From Actinocrinis sp035650855 (GTDB lineage Bacteria > Actinomycetota > Actinomycetes > Streptomycetales > Catenulisporaceae), in contig NZ_DASRGV010000360.1 of assembly GCF_035650855.1 (NCBI RefSeq), positions 1 to 39,795 of the forward strand: 39,795 nucleotides of DNA, written 5' to 3'. Below, in pieces: positions 8,704-15,985 of this stretch. The translations under genes were made by a program, and so were the position numbers. Under the pieces are notes generated by a model. It was not told the origin of the DNA and made no database searches. It saw only the letters and a program-made list of their open reading frames with translations. The stretch's first letter is position 1; every line of letters starts with the position of its first letter.

Positions 8704-9668
8704 GCCTTCTGCCGTTGGGTCCGACACAGCAGTTCGGTCCGACCCCGCCGTTCAGCCCAACACAGCAGCTCGGTCCAGCACAGCCGTCCAGTCCAGCACA
8801 GCCGGCCCTGGCTGACGAATCCGGCTGCGAATTCGCCCCGCGCGCGTTCACCATGGCCTACTCGCCTGCCGCCGGTTGGCACAAGCCGCAACTGCTGCCG
8901 CCAGAGCAGTTCGCGCTGCATCCAGGCAGCGCGGGGCTGCACAACGGCCAGATCGCGGGCGAGGGCCTGCGGGCGTATCGCCGCGCCGACGGCACCATCG
9001 CCGCCTTCCGGCCTTGGGAGCACGCCCGGCGGTTCGGCAAGTCCGCGCGGCGCTTGACGATGCCCGCGCTTCCCGACGACCTGTTCGTATCAGCGGTCGA
9101 GGAGCTGGTCGAGGCGGAGGACGGCTCCTTCGACGAGACACCGGGTTCGAGCCTGTATCTGCGTTCTCTGATGTTCGCTGCCGATCTGTCCCTGGGGCTG
9201 TTTCCCGCACAGCATTTCGGTTTCGTGCTGATGGCACGCAACGATCACCCGGGTACGCGGGCTCACGCCGGGCAGCAGGCTTCAGTTGACCAGCTGGACG
9301 GGGTGAACCTGTTCGTCGTGCGGCCCACGCAGCCGCGCGCCGAGGTGACGCTGTTGGAGCAGGCGGACGAGGCGCTGCGTGGCGTGACGACCGAATCGGT
9401 GCTCACCCTGGCATCGCGCCTCGGCTACATCGTCCGCCAGCAGCGGGTCACGCCCGATCAATGGCGGGCGGCGCACGCACACGGCGACCGTTCCGGAATC
9501 ACCGAGACCTTCACGTGCAGCACGATCGAAGGCGTTGTCCCGCTCGGAGAGGGCGAGATCGGTCCGGTGACTGAAGTGATCCGCCAGGCGTTGCGCGATA
9601 TCCACTGCGGCCGCGAGCCCGGGCCGCGCGGCTGGATGTATCAGATCCCTTCGCCTGAGCCGTCGTGA
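8700..9668 (+). CDS. Branched-chain aminotransferase-like protein lacking the PLP-lysine segment
   Basis: A 322-residue protein of the fold-type IV aminotransferase family (IlvE-like). Matching landmarks are LHNGQIAGEGLRAYR, IAAFRPWEHARRFGKSARRLTMPALPDDLF, SLYLRSLMFA, DGVNLFVV and ITETFTCSTIEGVVPLG. Between FGFVLMARND and DGVNLFVV there are only about 15 residues where IlvE has about 60, and the missing block is the one carrying the Schiff-base lysine (usually GGTGAAKxGGNYAAS). The CGTA phosphate loop reads CSTI. The frame is intact, so it is not a simple frameshift. The N-terminus (residues 7-36) has five Pro/Gln hexapeptide repeats. Start ATG 8700 overlaps the upstream stop as ATGA; a Met at 8688 is the alternative. 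Ordinary transaminase activity is unlikely; the actual role is unknown. Confidence 0.75.
   Translation: MSLLPLGPTQQFGPTPPFSPTQQLGPAQPSSPAQPALADESGCEFAPRAFTMAYSPAAGWHKPQLLPPEQFALHPGSAGLHNGQIAGEGLRAYRRADGTIAAFRPWEHARRFGKSARRLTMPALPDDLFVSAVEELVEAEDGSFDETPGSSLYLRSLMFAADLSLGLFPAQHFGFVLMARNDHPGTRAHAGQQASVDQLDGVNLFVVRPTQPRAEVTLLEQADEALRGVTTESVLTLASRLGYIVRQQRVTPDQWRAAHAHGDRSGITETFTCSTIEGVVPLGEGEIGPVTEVIRQALRDIHCGREPGPRGWMYQIPSPEPS
8718..8807 (+). repeat. Five 18-bp tandem repeats coding for Pro/Gln hexapeptides
   Basis: Five in-frame units code for GPTQQF, GPTPPF, SPTQQL, GPAQPS and SPAQPA at the N-terminus of the aminotransferase-like protein. The units have diverged but their period is exact. The stretch looks like a flexible tether placed before the folded domain. 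Confidence 0.85.
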
Positions 9669-10690
9669 GCGGCTTCCAGCTCCTCGCGCGCGAGCATGTA
9701 CCCGAGCTGCACCCGGTTGACGGCGCCGAGCGCCGCCCGGATCCGGGACAGATGCGTGTGGTATGTACGTTCGCTGACACCGATCCGCTTGGCGATCGCC
9801 GAGTCCGTCAGCCCCTCCTTGAGCAGCCGCTTGATCATCGCGTGGATCTCCGGCACCACCTCGCGCGAGGAGACCGCGGCGTGGCTGGGCGTGAAGGCGC
9901 TGGCCCGCTGCCAGTTGCGCTCGAAGACGTCGACGAGGAACCGCACGAGCGCGGGGTCGCTCACCGCCACGGCCGCGCTGCACTCCTCATCGGCGGGCAG
10001 GATCGCCAGCTCGCGGTCCACGATGATCACCCACTCGAAGAACTCCTCCAGCGACCGCACCAGCCCGCCGTGGCCTGTCAGCTCCCGGACGTACTCCTTC
10101 GTCGGCTCGCTGAACCGCCCGGAGTGCTGATACAGGCTCCGCACCGTTACTCCGCGACCCAGCCCGTCCAGCGCCAACGGGAGCGCGGCGACCAGGAACT
10201 CCTCCGCCTTTCCGCCGCCCGGATGCGCGGTCTGGATCTCCCGCTCGGCGGACCGGACCGCCAACTCGCTGAAGTCGCCGATCGCCTGCATGCCGTGCAG
10301 GTACCGGATCGCCTCGTGCCGCACACCGCTCGCCGCGACGTACTGCGCCGTCAGCCCACTGATATCGCGCTCCAGCGTCGTGGCGCGCAGCTCCAGCTCC
10401 CAGGCGCGCCGCCGCCAGTCGCTGGTCAGCTGCAGCTCGATCCGGCGCGGATCGACCGGCCGAAGCCGCTCGCCGTCCTCGGACAGCTCCAGCAGCCCGA
10501 GGTCCGCGAGCTGCTGCAGGCCGGGCAAGTGTGAGGTCACCGGGACCGGGCCGCTGCGCAGGATGAGCGCGTACGTCGCGCGGGCCTCATCAGGCAGATC
10601 GTGCGATGGCGGCGTGAATCCGTCGTCGGCGGGCTCGGTCGAGTCAGCCGGCTCCGGCAAGGGCAGCGGCATGGGCGCGGGTGCGGTCAT
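9641..10690 (-). CDS. LuxR-type regulator with TrmB-like N-terminus
   Basis: A 349-residue DNA-binding regulator. After a proline-rich leader, residues about 30-75 resemble the TrmB winged helix (ATYALILRSGPVPV, LADLGLLELSED). The middle is an uncharacterised sensor-like region, and the C-terminal LuxR/GerE HTH is at about 275-335 (EIHAMIKRLLKEGLTDSAIAKRIGVSERTYHTHLSRIRAALG). The ATG at 10690 is chosen because GAGGGG precedes it; the frame extends upstream to 10798 without support. Its 3' end overlaps the aminotransferase-like gene tail to tail by 28 bases, and it diverges from the XRE/NB-ARC gene. Such regulators often sit in secondary-metabolite loci, so it may control the 6513-9668 cassette (inference). 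Confidence 0.85.
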   Translation of the reverse strand: MTAPAPMPLPLPEPADSTEPADDGFTPPSHDLPDEARATYALILRSGPVPVTSHLPGLQQLADLGLLELSEDGERLRPVDPRRIELQLTSDWRRRAWELELRATTLERDISGLTAQYVAASGVRHEAIRYLHGMQAIGDFSELAVRSAEREIQTAHPGGGKAEEFLVAALPLALDGLGRGVTVRSLYQHSGRFSEPTKEYVRELTGHGGLVRSLEEFFEWVIIVDRELAILPADEECSAAVAVSDPALVRFLVDVFERNWQRASAFTPSHAAVSSREVVPEIHAMIKRLLKEGLTDSAIAKRIGVSERTYHTHLSRIRAALGAVNRVQLGYMLAREELEAAHDGSGEGI

Positions 10691-10708
10691 CGGACACCCC
10701 TCAGATCT

Positions 10709-10719
10709 CTGCAATGCAG
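10709..10719. promoter_or_regulatory. Short palindrome between divergent regulators
   Basis: CTGCAATGCAG is a dyad of 5 + 1 + 5 bases, 18 bases upstream of the LuxR-type start codon. It could be an operator for either flanking regulator. Short dyads occur by chance, so confidence is low. Confidence 0.3.
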
Positions 10720-10741
10720 TGACCGGCTGCCTCTGCCCGTC

Positions 10742-10770
10742 TTGTGACGTCCCGACCCCAAGGCGATATT
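10742..10770 (+). promoter_or_regulatory. Candidate promoter of the XRE/NB-ARC gene
   Basis: TTGTGA (10742-10747), a 17-base spacer, then GATATT (10765-10770); each box matches consensus at 4 of 6 positions. It would start transcription about 60 bases before the ATG at 10840. Confidence 0.4.
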
Positions 10771-10839
10771 GAGGTCTCGGCAGGCCGCGGCGCCTCAACG
10801 CGCCGCAGGCTGCTGAGAAGGAAGGCGGGAGATCCGGTC

Positions 10840-12417
10840 ATGCGAACCACGGTACCGGCAGCGCAGACATCGGCGAGTGGCCGCGGAAGCGAATCGGACG
10901 ATGAGCGGGAGACGCTCCGCTTCGGCGCGCTGCTTCAGCACTACCGCAGGCGGGCCGGGATGACGCAGACTCAGCTGGCTGATTTCTCCACCGTCAGCGT
11001 GCGCGCGATCCGGGACCTGGAGGCCGGCCGGGCGCGGCGGCCCCGGCGCGACACCGTGCGGCTGCTGGCCGACGCCCTGCGGCTGACCGACGAGCGCCGT
11101 TCCACGCTCGAAGCCGCGGCGGGCCGGGGCACGGCCGGGTTGGTCGGCGACGCCGCAACGACGGCCGCGGCGGCTCGGGCGGAAGCGGTCGCAACCGCGC
11201 TCGCCCCGCCACTCGGCGCCGCGGGGCCGCTGTTCGGCCGCGAGGATGAGACTCGGACGCTCTACGAGCTGCTGGCCGTGGGGCAGGATCGGCTGGTAGC
11301 GATCGTGGGTCTGAGCGGCGTGGGCAAGTCGCGTCTCGCCCTAGCCGTCGCCCAGGCGTTGAACACTCGTCTTCGTATGCCGGTGCTCTGGCTCTCCGCT
11401 GAACGGCAAGAAGACGGCGTCGCACGCTCGATCCAGCCGGCACAGGCCACGCAGCCATGGATGCGCGAGCTGCAGGAGAATCCGGAAGACGCCGTGGACG
11501 ATCTCGCCGCGTTCATCGGCGATCGGCCCTTCCTGCTCGTGCTGGACGGGCAGCGGCCCAGGTCCGGATCTGGGCCCGGGCCAGGTCGACCGGCCGACGC
11601 TGGCCCGCGCATGCCACCGGCACGCGAAGCCCTGCTCTCAGCGGACGCGCAGCTTACGCTCCTGGCCCGGTGCCCCAAACTGCGCATCGTCAGCACCCTG
11701 CGCACTGCGGACGTCTCGGCGTCGTCCCTTCTCGGACAGCGGACGCTGCGGCTCTCGCCGCTCCCGGTCCAGGAGGCCGCCGCGGCTTTCGACAGCGACG
11801 GCGGCGAAGCGGACGACGCGCTCGGCGCCGCAGCGCAGCTCCTTGACTGGCACACGCAACAGTCGCGCCCGCACCGACAGTTCACGCGGCACGAGTCCGA
11901 CGCGATCAGAACACTGACTCGCTTGCTCGACGGCATCCCGCTCGCGCTGGAGTCCGCGGCGGCCTGGTCGCTGGTGCTCGCTCCGGCCCGCCTAGCCGCG
12001 ATCGCCGCACGCGACCCTTTCGCGGTGACTGCGCCGCCCGCGGACCGCGCCCGCACGCGATCCGACCCGATACGCGCCGGACTCGCCGATGCGATCGCCG
12101 CGCTGACCCCGCAGGCGCGGCGCGTGCTGTCGCTCGTGAGCCGATGGACTCAGCCGTGGACACTGGACCAGGTCGTGACGCGCTCCGGTCACAGCTTCGG
12201 CGACGTCTCGCGCGCCGTGCACGCACTGCTGGTGCACGACCTGATCCGCCCGGTGCGATCAGAGACCGAAGACGCTCCCGAAGCGTTCGCCGTGCTGCAC
12301 CTTGTCAGGCATCTGGTTCGCAGGCTGTCTCAGCTGCCAGCCGATACGTACGCTTGGCCGATCGGCTTTACGACGCCCCCGGCGGCAGCGCCCGCGAGCG
12401 CGCTGACGCGGCGATGA
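10840..12417 (+). CDS. XRE-family regulator with NB-ARC (STAND) ATPase domain
   Basis: A 525-residue signal-transduction regulator. The HTH_XRE lies at about residues 29-85 (LLQHYRRRAGMTQTQLADFS, VSVRAIRDLEAGRARRPRRDTVRLLADAL), then an Ala-rich linker, then an NB-ARC-type ATPase with Walker A GLSGVGKS (157-164), Walker-B-like FLLVLDG and the conserved GIPLALESAAAW segment. Unlike AfsR-type proteins it has no SARP domain and ends soon after the winged-helix part, with no clear TPR array. The start is ATG 10840 with a GCGGGAG-like site; the frame is open upstream to 10744. It diverges from the LuxR-type gene and overlaps the DUF1707 gene tail to tail by 50 bases. It probably regulates a nearby locus; the ligand is unknown. 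Confidence 0.85.
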   Translation: MRTTVPAAQTSASGRGSESDDERETLRFGALLQHYRRRAGMTQTQLADFSTVSVRAIRDLEAGRARRPRRDTVRLLADALRLTDERRSTLEAAAGRGTAGLVGDAATTAAAARAEAVATALAPPLGAAGPLFGREDETRTLYELLAVGQDRLVAIVGLSGVGKSRLALAVAQALNTRLRMPVLWLSAERQEDGVARSIQPAQATQPWMRELQENPEDAVDDLAAFIGDRPFLLVLDGQRPRSGSGPGPGRPADAGPRMPPAREALLSADAQLTLLARCPKLRIVSTLRTADVSASSLLGQRTLRLSPLPVQEAAAAFDSDGGEADDALGAAAQLLDWHTQQSRPHRQFTRHESDAIRTLTRLLDGIPLALESAAAWSLVLAPARLAAIAARDPFAVTAPPADRARTRSDPIRAGLADAIAALTPQARRVLSLVSRWTQPWTLDQVVTRSGHSFGDVSRAVHALLVHDLIRPVRSETEDAPEAFAVLHLVRHLVRRLSQLPADTYAWPIGFTTPPAAAPASALTRR

Positions 12418-13036
12418 GCTCGGCCCTGCGCCGGCGCCGCCACCACAGAATCCGGCCGACCGAACTGTCGCCCGGCCGCAGCACCCTGACCGCGCTGTGA
12501 TGCAGTGTGCCGCTGACCACGATCGACGGGCCGCTCCAGGAAGAGGCCTGCAGCACGCCCCGGTCCTTGGTGGCGCTGTGGTGCCGGCTGAGGTTGGCGA
12601 GTTCCACGTGCGCGTCCGCGGCGACCAGCAGCTTGACCGAGCTGTGCCGCGCGTCCACCTGAATGCGCACGCCGTTCGAAGGCAGCGGGGGAGTGCGCAG
12701 GTCCAGGACGCAGGAGGAGTGCCGCAGCTCAAGCTCGATCTGCTCGGGAACGCGCCATACTCCGAGCCGCTCCACGCTGCTGTGCCTGGCCGCCTGCCGC
12801 ATCGCGGGCGCCGGTTCGAGCGCGCTGGGCGTCCCGGCGGGTACCGGCAGGTCCGCGATCAGCACCGCGATGTCCTCGGCGGTGCGCGCGGCGAGCGCCG
12901 CCTCCATGCGGGTCTCGAGCTCGTCGAAGGTGATCTGGCCCTCTCCGGCCGCCACCCGCAGCCGCTCCACCGCGGCGTCGCGCTCCCGGTGTCCGATGCG
13001 CTGCGCCGGGGTGTTCCCGGAGTTCCCCGTCGTCAT
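12368..13036 (-). CDS. DUF1707-domain protein
   Basis: A 222-residue protein of unknown function. Residues about 13-65 form the DUF1707 module (RDAAVERLRVAAGEGQITFDELETRMEAALAART), a short helical domain frequent in actinobacteria. The rest is beta-rich with recurring xHSSV/L patterns (ARHSSVERL, LRHSSCVLDL, ARHSSVKLLV, SRHHSATKD, LHHSAVRVL), resembling the beta-solenoid of LiaF/cell-wall-active-antibiotic-response proteins. An Arg-rich stretch (WWRRRRRAEL) lies near the C-terminus. The start ATG 13036 has no ribosome site but TATGAT lies 7 bases upstream, so a leaderless transcript is likely. A role in envelope stress sensing is possible but not shown. Confidence 0.8.
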   Translation of the reverse strand: MTTGNSGNTPAQRIGHRERDAAVERLRVAAGEGQITFDELETRMEAALAARTAEDIAVLIADLPVPAGTPSALEPAPAMRQAARHSSVERLGVWRVPEQIELELRHSSCVLDLRTPPLPSNGVRIQVDARHSSVKLLVAADAHVELANLSRHHSATKDRGVLQASSWSGPSIVVSGTLHHSAVRVLRPGDSSVGRILWWRRRRRAELIAASARSRALPPGAS

Positions 13037-13049
13037 GCGCGTGATCATA
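13037..13049 (-). promoter_or_regulatory. Leaderless promoter of the DUF1707 gene
   Basis: On the minus strand TATGAT (13049-13044) is followed by 7 bases and then the ATG. This puts transcription start at the initiation codon. No convincing -35 box is seen. Confidence 0.5.
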
Positions 13050-13188
13050 GGCGACATGCCGCGAGCGCGCGAGGGCGCCGCGGGCGGATCCGGAGCCGCC
13101 GTTCCGGTTGATTGTCGTCTCAGCCAACGAAGCGGTCGGCTAGCATTCGGCGGGAAAACACCCGTGCAGCACGAGCGCGGAGGCGCGC

Positions 13189-14043
13189 ATGTCCGACGAC
13201 GAATCGCAGTCCACGCCCTGGCGTGCCACGGAACTGCTCACCGGCGGATGGGACGCGGTGCGCATCGACACCAGCGTGCCGCATACCGCTCGCATGTACG
13301 ACTACTTCCTCGGCGGGAAGGACAACTACGAGGTCGATCGGGAGACCGCCGAACAGGCGCTCGCGATCTACCCGCAGATTCGCGCGCTGGCACGGGAGAA
13401 CCGGGCGTTCCTCGGTCGCGCGGTGCGGTTCCTCGCCGCCCACGGTGTTCGTCAGTTCCTGGACATCGGCACCGGCATACCCTCGCCCGGCAACACCGCC
13501 GAAGTCGCCCACGCGGTCGCCCCGGACGCGCGCGTCGTCTACGTGGACAACGACCCGATCGTGATGACCCACGCCAGCGCGCTGCTGGCCGACCGCGACC
13601 CGGCGCACACCAGCATCGTCTACGGCGACCTGCGCGACCCGCACGCGATCCTGGAAAGCCCGCAGGTGCGCGACGTGCTGGACTTCACCCGGCCGATCGC
13701 CGTCATGCTGGTCGCGATCCTGCACTTCATCGACGACAGCGAGCGCCCGGCTGAGATCGTCAGAACCCTGATGGACGCGGTGCCGCCCGGCAGCTACCTC
13801 GCGCTGTCCCACGGCACCGCGGCCGAGGACGAACAGGCGAAGGAGGCGGCGGCGACCTACGATCGGGCCAACGCGCGGCTGACCCTGCGCAACCGGGCCC
13901 AGATCACGCCGTTCCTCGACGGCCTGGAGTTGGTCGAGCCCGGACTGGTCCCGATGCCCTGGTGGCAGCCGCAAAGCGAGGTGACCGTCGACCCGGAGGA
14001 GAACTGGGGGTTCGCCGCCGTCGCCTACAAGGCGCCGAAATAG
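13189..14043 (+). CDS. SAM-dependent methyltransferase, DUF574/Methyltransf_19 family
   Basis: A 284-residue protein of the actinobacterial family of putative SAM methyltransferases. Typical segments are HTARMYDYFLGGKDNYEVDRE (about 32-52), ENRAFLGRAVRFLA, the SAM-binding motif FLDIGTGIPSPGNTAEVA (about 91-108), VVYVDNDPIVMTHASALL and MPWWQPQ near the C-terminus. The start ATG 13189 follows GCGGAGG. Members commonly sit beside XRE/DUF397 pairs in Streptomyces; here the neighbours are a DUF1707 gene and the hydroxyproline regulator, and no DUF397 partner is visible. The substrate is unknown for the family. Confidence 0.9.
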   Translation: MSDDESQSTPWRATELLTGGWDAVRIDTSVPHTARMYDYFLGGKDNYEVDRETAEQALAIYPQIRALARENRAFLGRAVRFLAAHGVRQFLDIGTGIPSPGNTAEVAHAVAPDARVVYVDNDPIVMTHASALLADRDPAHTSIVYGDLRDPHAILESPQVRDVLDFTRPIAVMLVAILHFIDDSERPAEIVRTLMDAVPPGSYLALSHGTAAEDEQAKEAAATYDRANARLTLRNRAQITPFLDGLELVEPGLVPMPWWQPQSEVTVDPEENWGFAAVAYKAPK

Positions 14044-14051
14044 CCGCGTGC

Positions 14052-14074
14052 GCGCGGCGGCCGTCCGGCCGCGC
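14052..14074. terminator. Possible terminator between methyltransferase and GntR genes
   Basis: GCGCGG plus CC pairs with GGCCGCGC around the loop GTCC, with a 3-base bulge. A second small dyad follows at 14092-14108. Both lie in the gap between convergent genes. There is no T tract, so this is tentative. Confidence 0.35.
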
Positions 14075-14128
14075 TACGGAGCGATCCGGCAGCCGCGCCG
14101 GCCGCGGCGTGCCGCGCCCGGGCGGCGG

Positions 14129-14833
14129 TCAGTCGGCGGATTCGGTGGAATCGGCGGGAGTGGCCCACAGGCCGCGCACGTGGCCGAGATGCCTGGCCAT
14201 CACCGCGGCCGCGGCCGCCTCGTCGCGGGCCAGCAGCGCGTCGAGCAGTTCCAGGTGCTCCTGCGCGGAAGCTTCCAGCAGGCCGCGTTCGGCCAGCGCG
14301 GTCAGTCCGTAGAGGCGGGAGCGTTTGCGCAGGTCGCCGACGACCTCGACCAGGTGCCGGTTTCCGGCCAGGGCGAGCAGGCCGAGGTGGAAGCGCCGGT
14401 CCGCCTCGATATAGCCGATCAGGTCCGCGGCCTTCGCGGCGTGCACGATGCTCTCGGCGTCGGGACGCAGCGCCTCCAAGTCGTCGAGGCCGGCCGTCCG
14501 GGCGAGCGCGGTCACGGTCGGGACCTCGATCAGGGCCCGGATCTGCGTGTACTCGTCGAGCTGCCGCTCAGTGACCGCGGTGACCCGGAACCCCTTGTTG
14601 GAGACCGTTTCCACCAGGCCTTCGCGCACCAGGTCGAGCATCGCCTCGCGCACCGGCGTGGCCGACACGCCGAAGCGCGCGGCGAGCGCGGGCGCCGAGT
14701 ACAGCTCTCCGGGACGCAGCTGGCCGGAGACCAGCGCCGCGCGCAGCGCGTGCGCGACCTGGTCGCGGTAGTTGCGCCGCTCGCCGAGCGAGGACAGCGA
14801 CGGCAGGGCTTCGGCCGGATCGGTGTTGTTCAC
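14129..14833 (-). CDS. GntR-family (FCD/FadR subgroup) regulator of the hydroxyproline operon
   Basis: A 234-residue regulator. The winged HTH is at about 20-85 (RDQVAHALRAALVSGQLRPGE, LAARFGVSATPVREAMLDLVREGLVETVSNKGFRV), followed by an all-helical FCD ligand domain whose acidic and histidine residues (RRFHLGLLALAGN, EHLELLDALLARDEAAA) normally bind a metal and a carboxylate effector. The start is GTG 14833. It lies 90 bases downstream of the epimerase gene on the same strand, so it is probably the last gene of, or an autoregulated unit after, the operon. Sensing hydroxyproline or a breakdown product is inferred from context. Confidence 0.9.
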   Translation of the reverse strand: MNNTDPAEALPSLSSLGERRNYRDQVAHALRAALVSGQLRPGELYSAPALAARFGVSATPVREAMLDLVREGLVETVSNKGFRVTAVTERQLDEYTQIRALIEVPTVTALARTAGLDDLEALRPDAESIVHAAKAADLIGYIEADRRFHLGLLALAGNRHLVEVVGDLRKRSRLYGLTALAERGLLEASAQEHLELLDALLARDEAAAAAVMARHLGHVRGLWATPADSTESAD

Positions 14834-14883
14834 GACGAGGAGTCCTAGCGGGAGGTGCGTCTTGCGGGCGCGGCGGCTATACG

Positions 14884-14930
14884 AGGCGGTGCTGATACAA
14901 GGCAGTGCTGATGAAGGCGGTGCTTACACA
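14884..14930. repeat. Three imperfect 15/16-bp tandem repeats
   Basis: Units AGGCGGTGCTGATACA (14884-14899), AGGCAGTGCTGATGA (14900-14914) and AGGCGGTGCTTACACA (14915-14930) run from the epimerase stop codon into the gap before GntR. On the minus strand they contain TTGTGTAA and TTGTATCA, which share TTGTA-type half-sites with the operon promoter region at 19913-19927. Confidence 0.7.
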
Positions 14931-15940
14931 AGAAAGCCGGCGGGGAAGGGGTCGGTCGGGTCGAGAAGATATTGTGCCGTGCCGGTGATCCAGGCGCGGC
15001 CGGTCACCGTCGGCAGCACCGCGGGTACGAACCCTGTTTCCGGGCTGCCGACCTCCGCGGTGTCGATGAGGCGGCCGGTGAAGGTGCTGCCGATGAAGGA
15101 CTCGTTGACGAAGTCCTGATGCAGCGCGAGTTCGCCGCGCGCGTGCAGCTGCGCCATCCGGGCCGCGGTGCCGGTGCCGCACGGGGAGCGGTCGAACCAG
15201 CCGGGGTGGATCGCCATCGCGTGCCGCGAGTGCGCGGCCGTGGATCCGGGCGCGAGCAGGTGCACGTGATGGCAGCCGGTGATGGTCGGATCGGTCGGGT
15301 GCACCGGAGGCTGCTCCTCGTTGATGGCGTGCATCAGCGCCAGTCCTGCGGCCAGGATCTCGTTCTTCGCGGCCCGGTCGAATGGCAGGCCGAACTGCTC
15401 AAGCGGCAGGATCGCGTAGAAGTTTCCGCCGTAGGCGAGGTCGTAGGTGACCGTGCGGCCGTCCGGGAGCAGGGCCTTGCGATCCAGTCCGACCGCGAAC
15501 GAGGGCACCATGTGCAGCGTCACGGCCTCTGCGGCGCCGTCGCGCACCGCGACCTCGGCGGTGACCAGGCCGGCCGGAGTGTCCAGCCGGATCCTGGTGA
15601 CCGGTTCGGTGACCGGCACCATGCCGGTCTCCACCAAGACCGTCGCGACGCCGATCGTGCCGTGCCCGCACATCGGCAGGCAGCCGGAGACCTCGATGAA
15701 CAGCACGCCGTAGTCGGCGTCCGGGCGGGTCGGCGGCTGCAGGATCGCACCGCTCATCGCCGCGTGCCCGCGGGGCTCGAACATCAGCAGGGTACGAAGA
15801 TCGTCGAGGTGTTGCATGAAGTGCGTGCGGCGCTCGGACATCGTCGCGCCCTGGATGACGCCCACGCCGCCGGTGATCACGCGCGTCGGCATGCCCTCGG
15901 TGTGCGAGTCGACCGCGTGCAGGACCAGTTTGCTGCGCAT
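14924..15940 (-). CDS. 4-hydroxyproline 2-epimerase / proline racemase family
   Basis: Converts trans-4-hydroxy-L-proline to cis-4-hydroxy-D-proline in the first step of this pathway. Both catalytic cysteines are present: Cys91 in MCGHGTIG and Cys254 in PCGTGTAA, which separates it from the dehydratase branch that replaces a Cys. Other landmarks are AVDSHTEGMPTRVI and RTLLMFEPRGHAAMSGAI. It is 338 residues, the normal size. ATG 15940 is chosen from N-terminal homology and the upstream CTGAGG; a GTG at 15982 just after the deaminase stop would add 14 residues. The sequence type also resembles proline racemase PrdF; the hydroxyproline assignment rests on the operon. It follows the deaminase gene closely. 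Confidence 0.88.
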   Translation of the reverse strand: MRSKLVLHAVDSHTEGMPTRVITGGVGVIQGATMSERRTHFMQHLDDLRTLLMFEPRGHAAMSGAILQPPTRPDADYGVLFIEVSGCLPMCGHGTIGVATVLVETGMVPVTEPVTRIRLDTPAGLVTAEVAVRDGAAEAVTLHMVPSFAVGLDRKALLPDGRTVTYDLAYGGNFYAILPLEQFGLPFDRAAKNEILAAGLALMHAINEEQPPVHPTDPTITGCHHVHLLAPGSTAAHSRHAMAIHPGWFDRSPCGTGTAARMAQLHARGELALHQDFVNESFIGSTFTGRLIDTAEVGSPETGFVPAVLPTVTGRAWITGTAQYLLDPTDPFPAGFLV

Positions 15941-15985
15941 GGCCTCAGGACCCTTCTGCTGTCGCTCGCTCTGTACCCGCACCGG

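Noticed and set aside
8700..9668. Frameshifted ordinary aminotransferase pseudogene
   Set aside because: The reading frame is continuous with conserved segments on both sides of the gap, a coupled start and a normal stop; a frameshift would have broken one side.
14884..14930. CRISPR-like array
   Set aside because: Only three contiguous 15/16-bp units with no spacers; these are simple tandem repeats.
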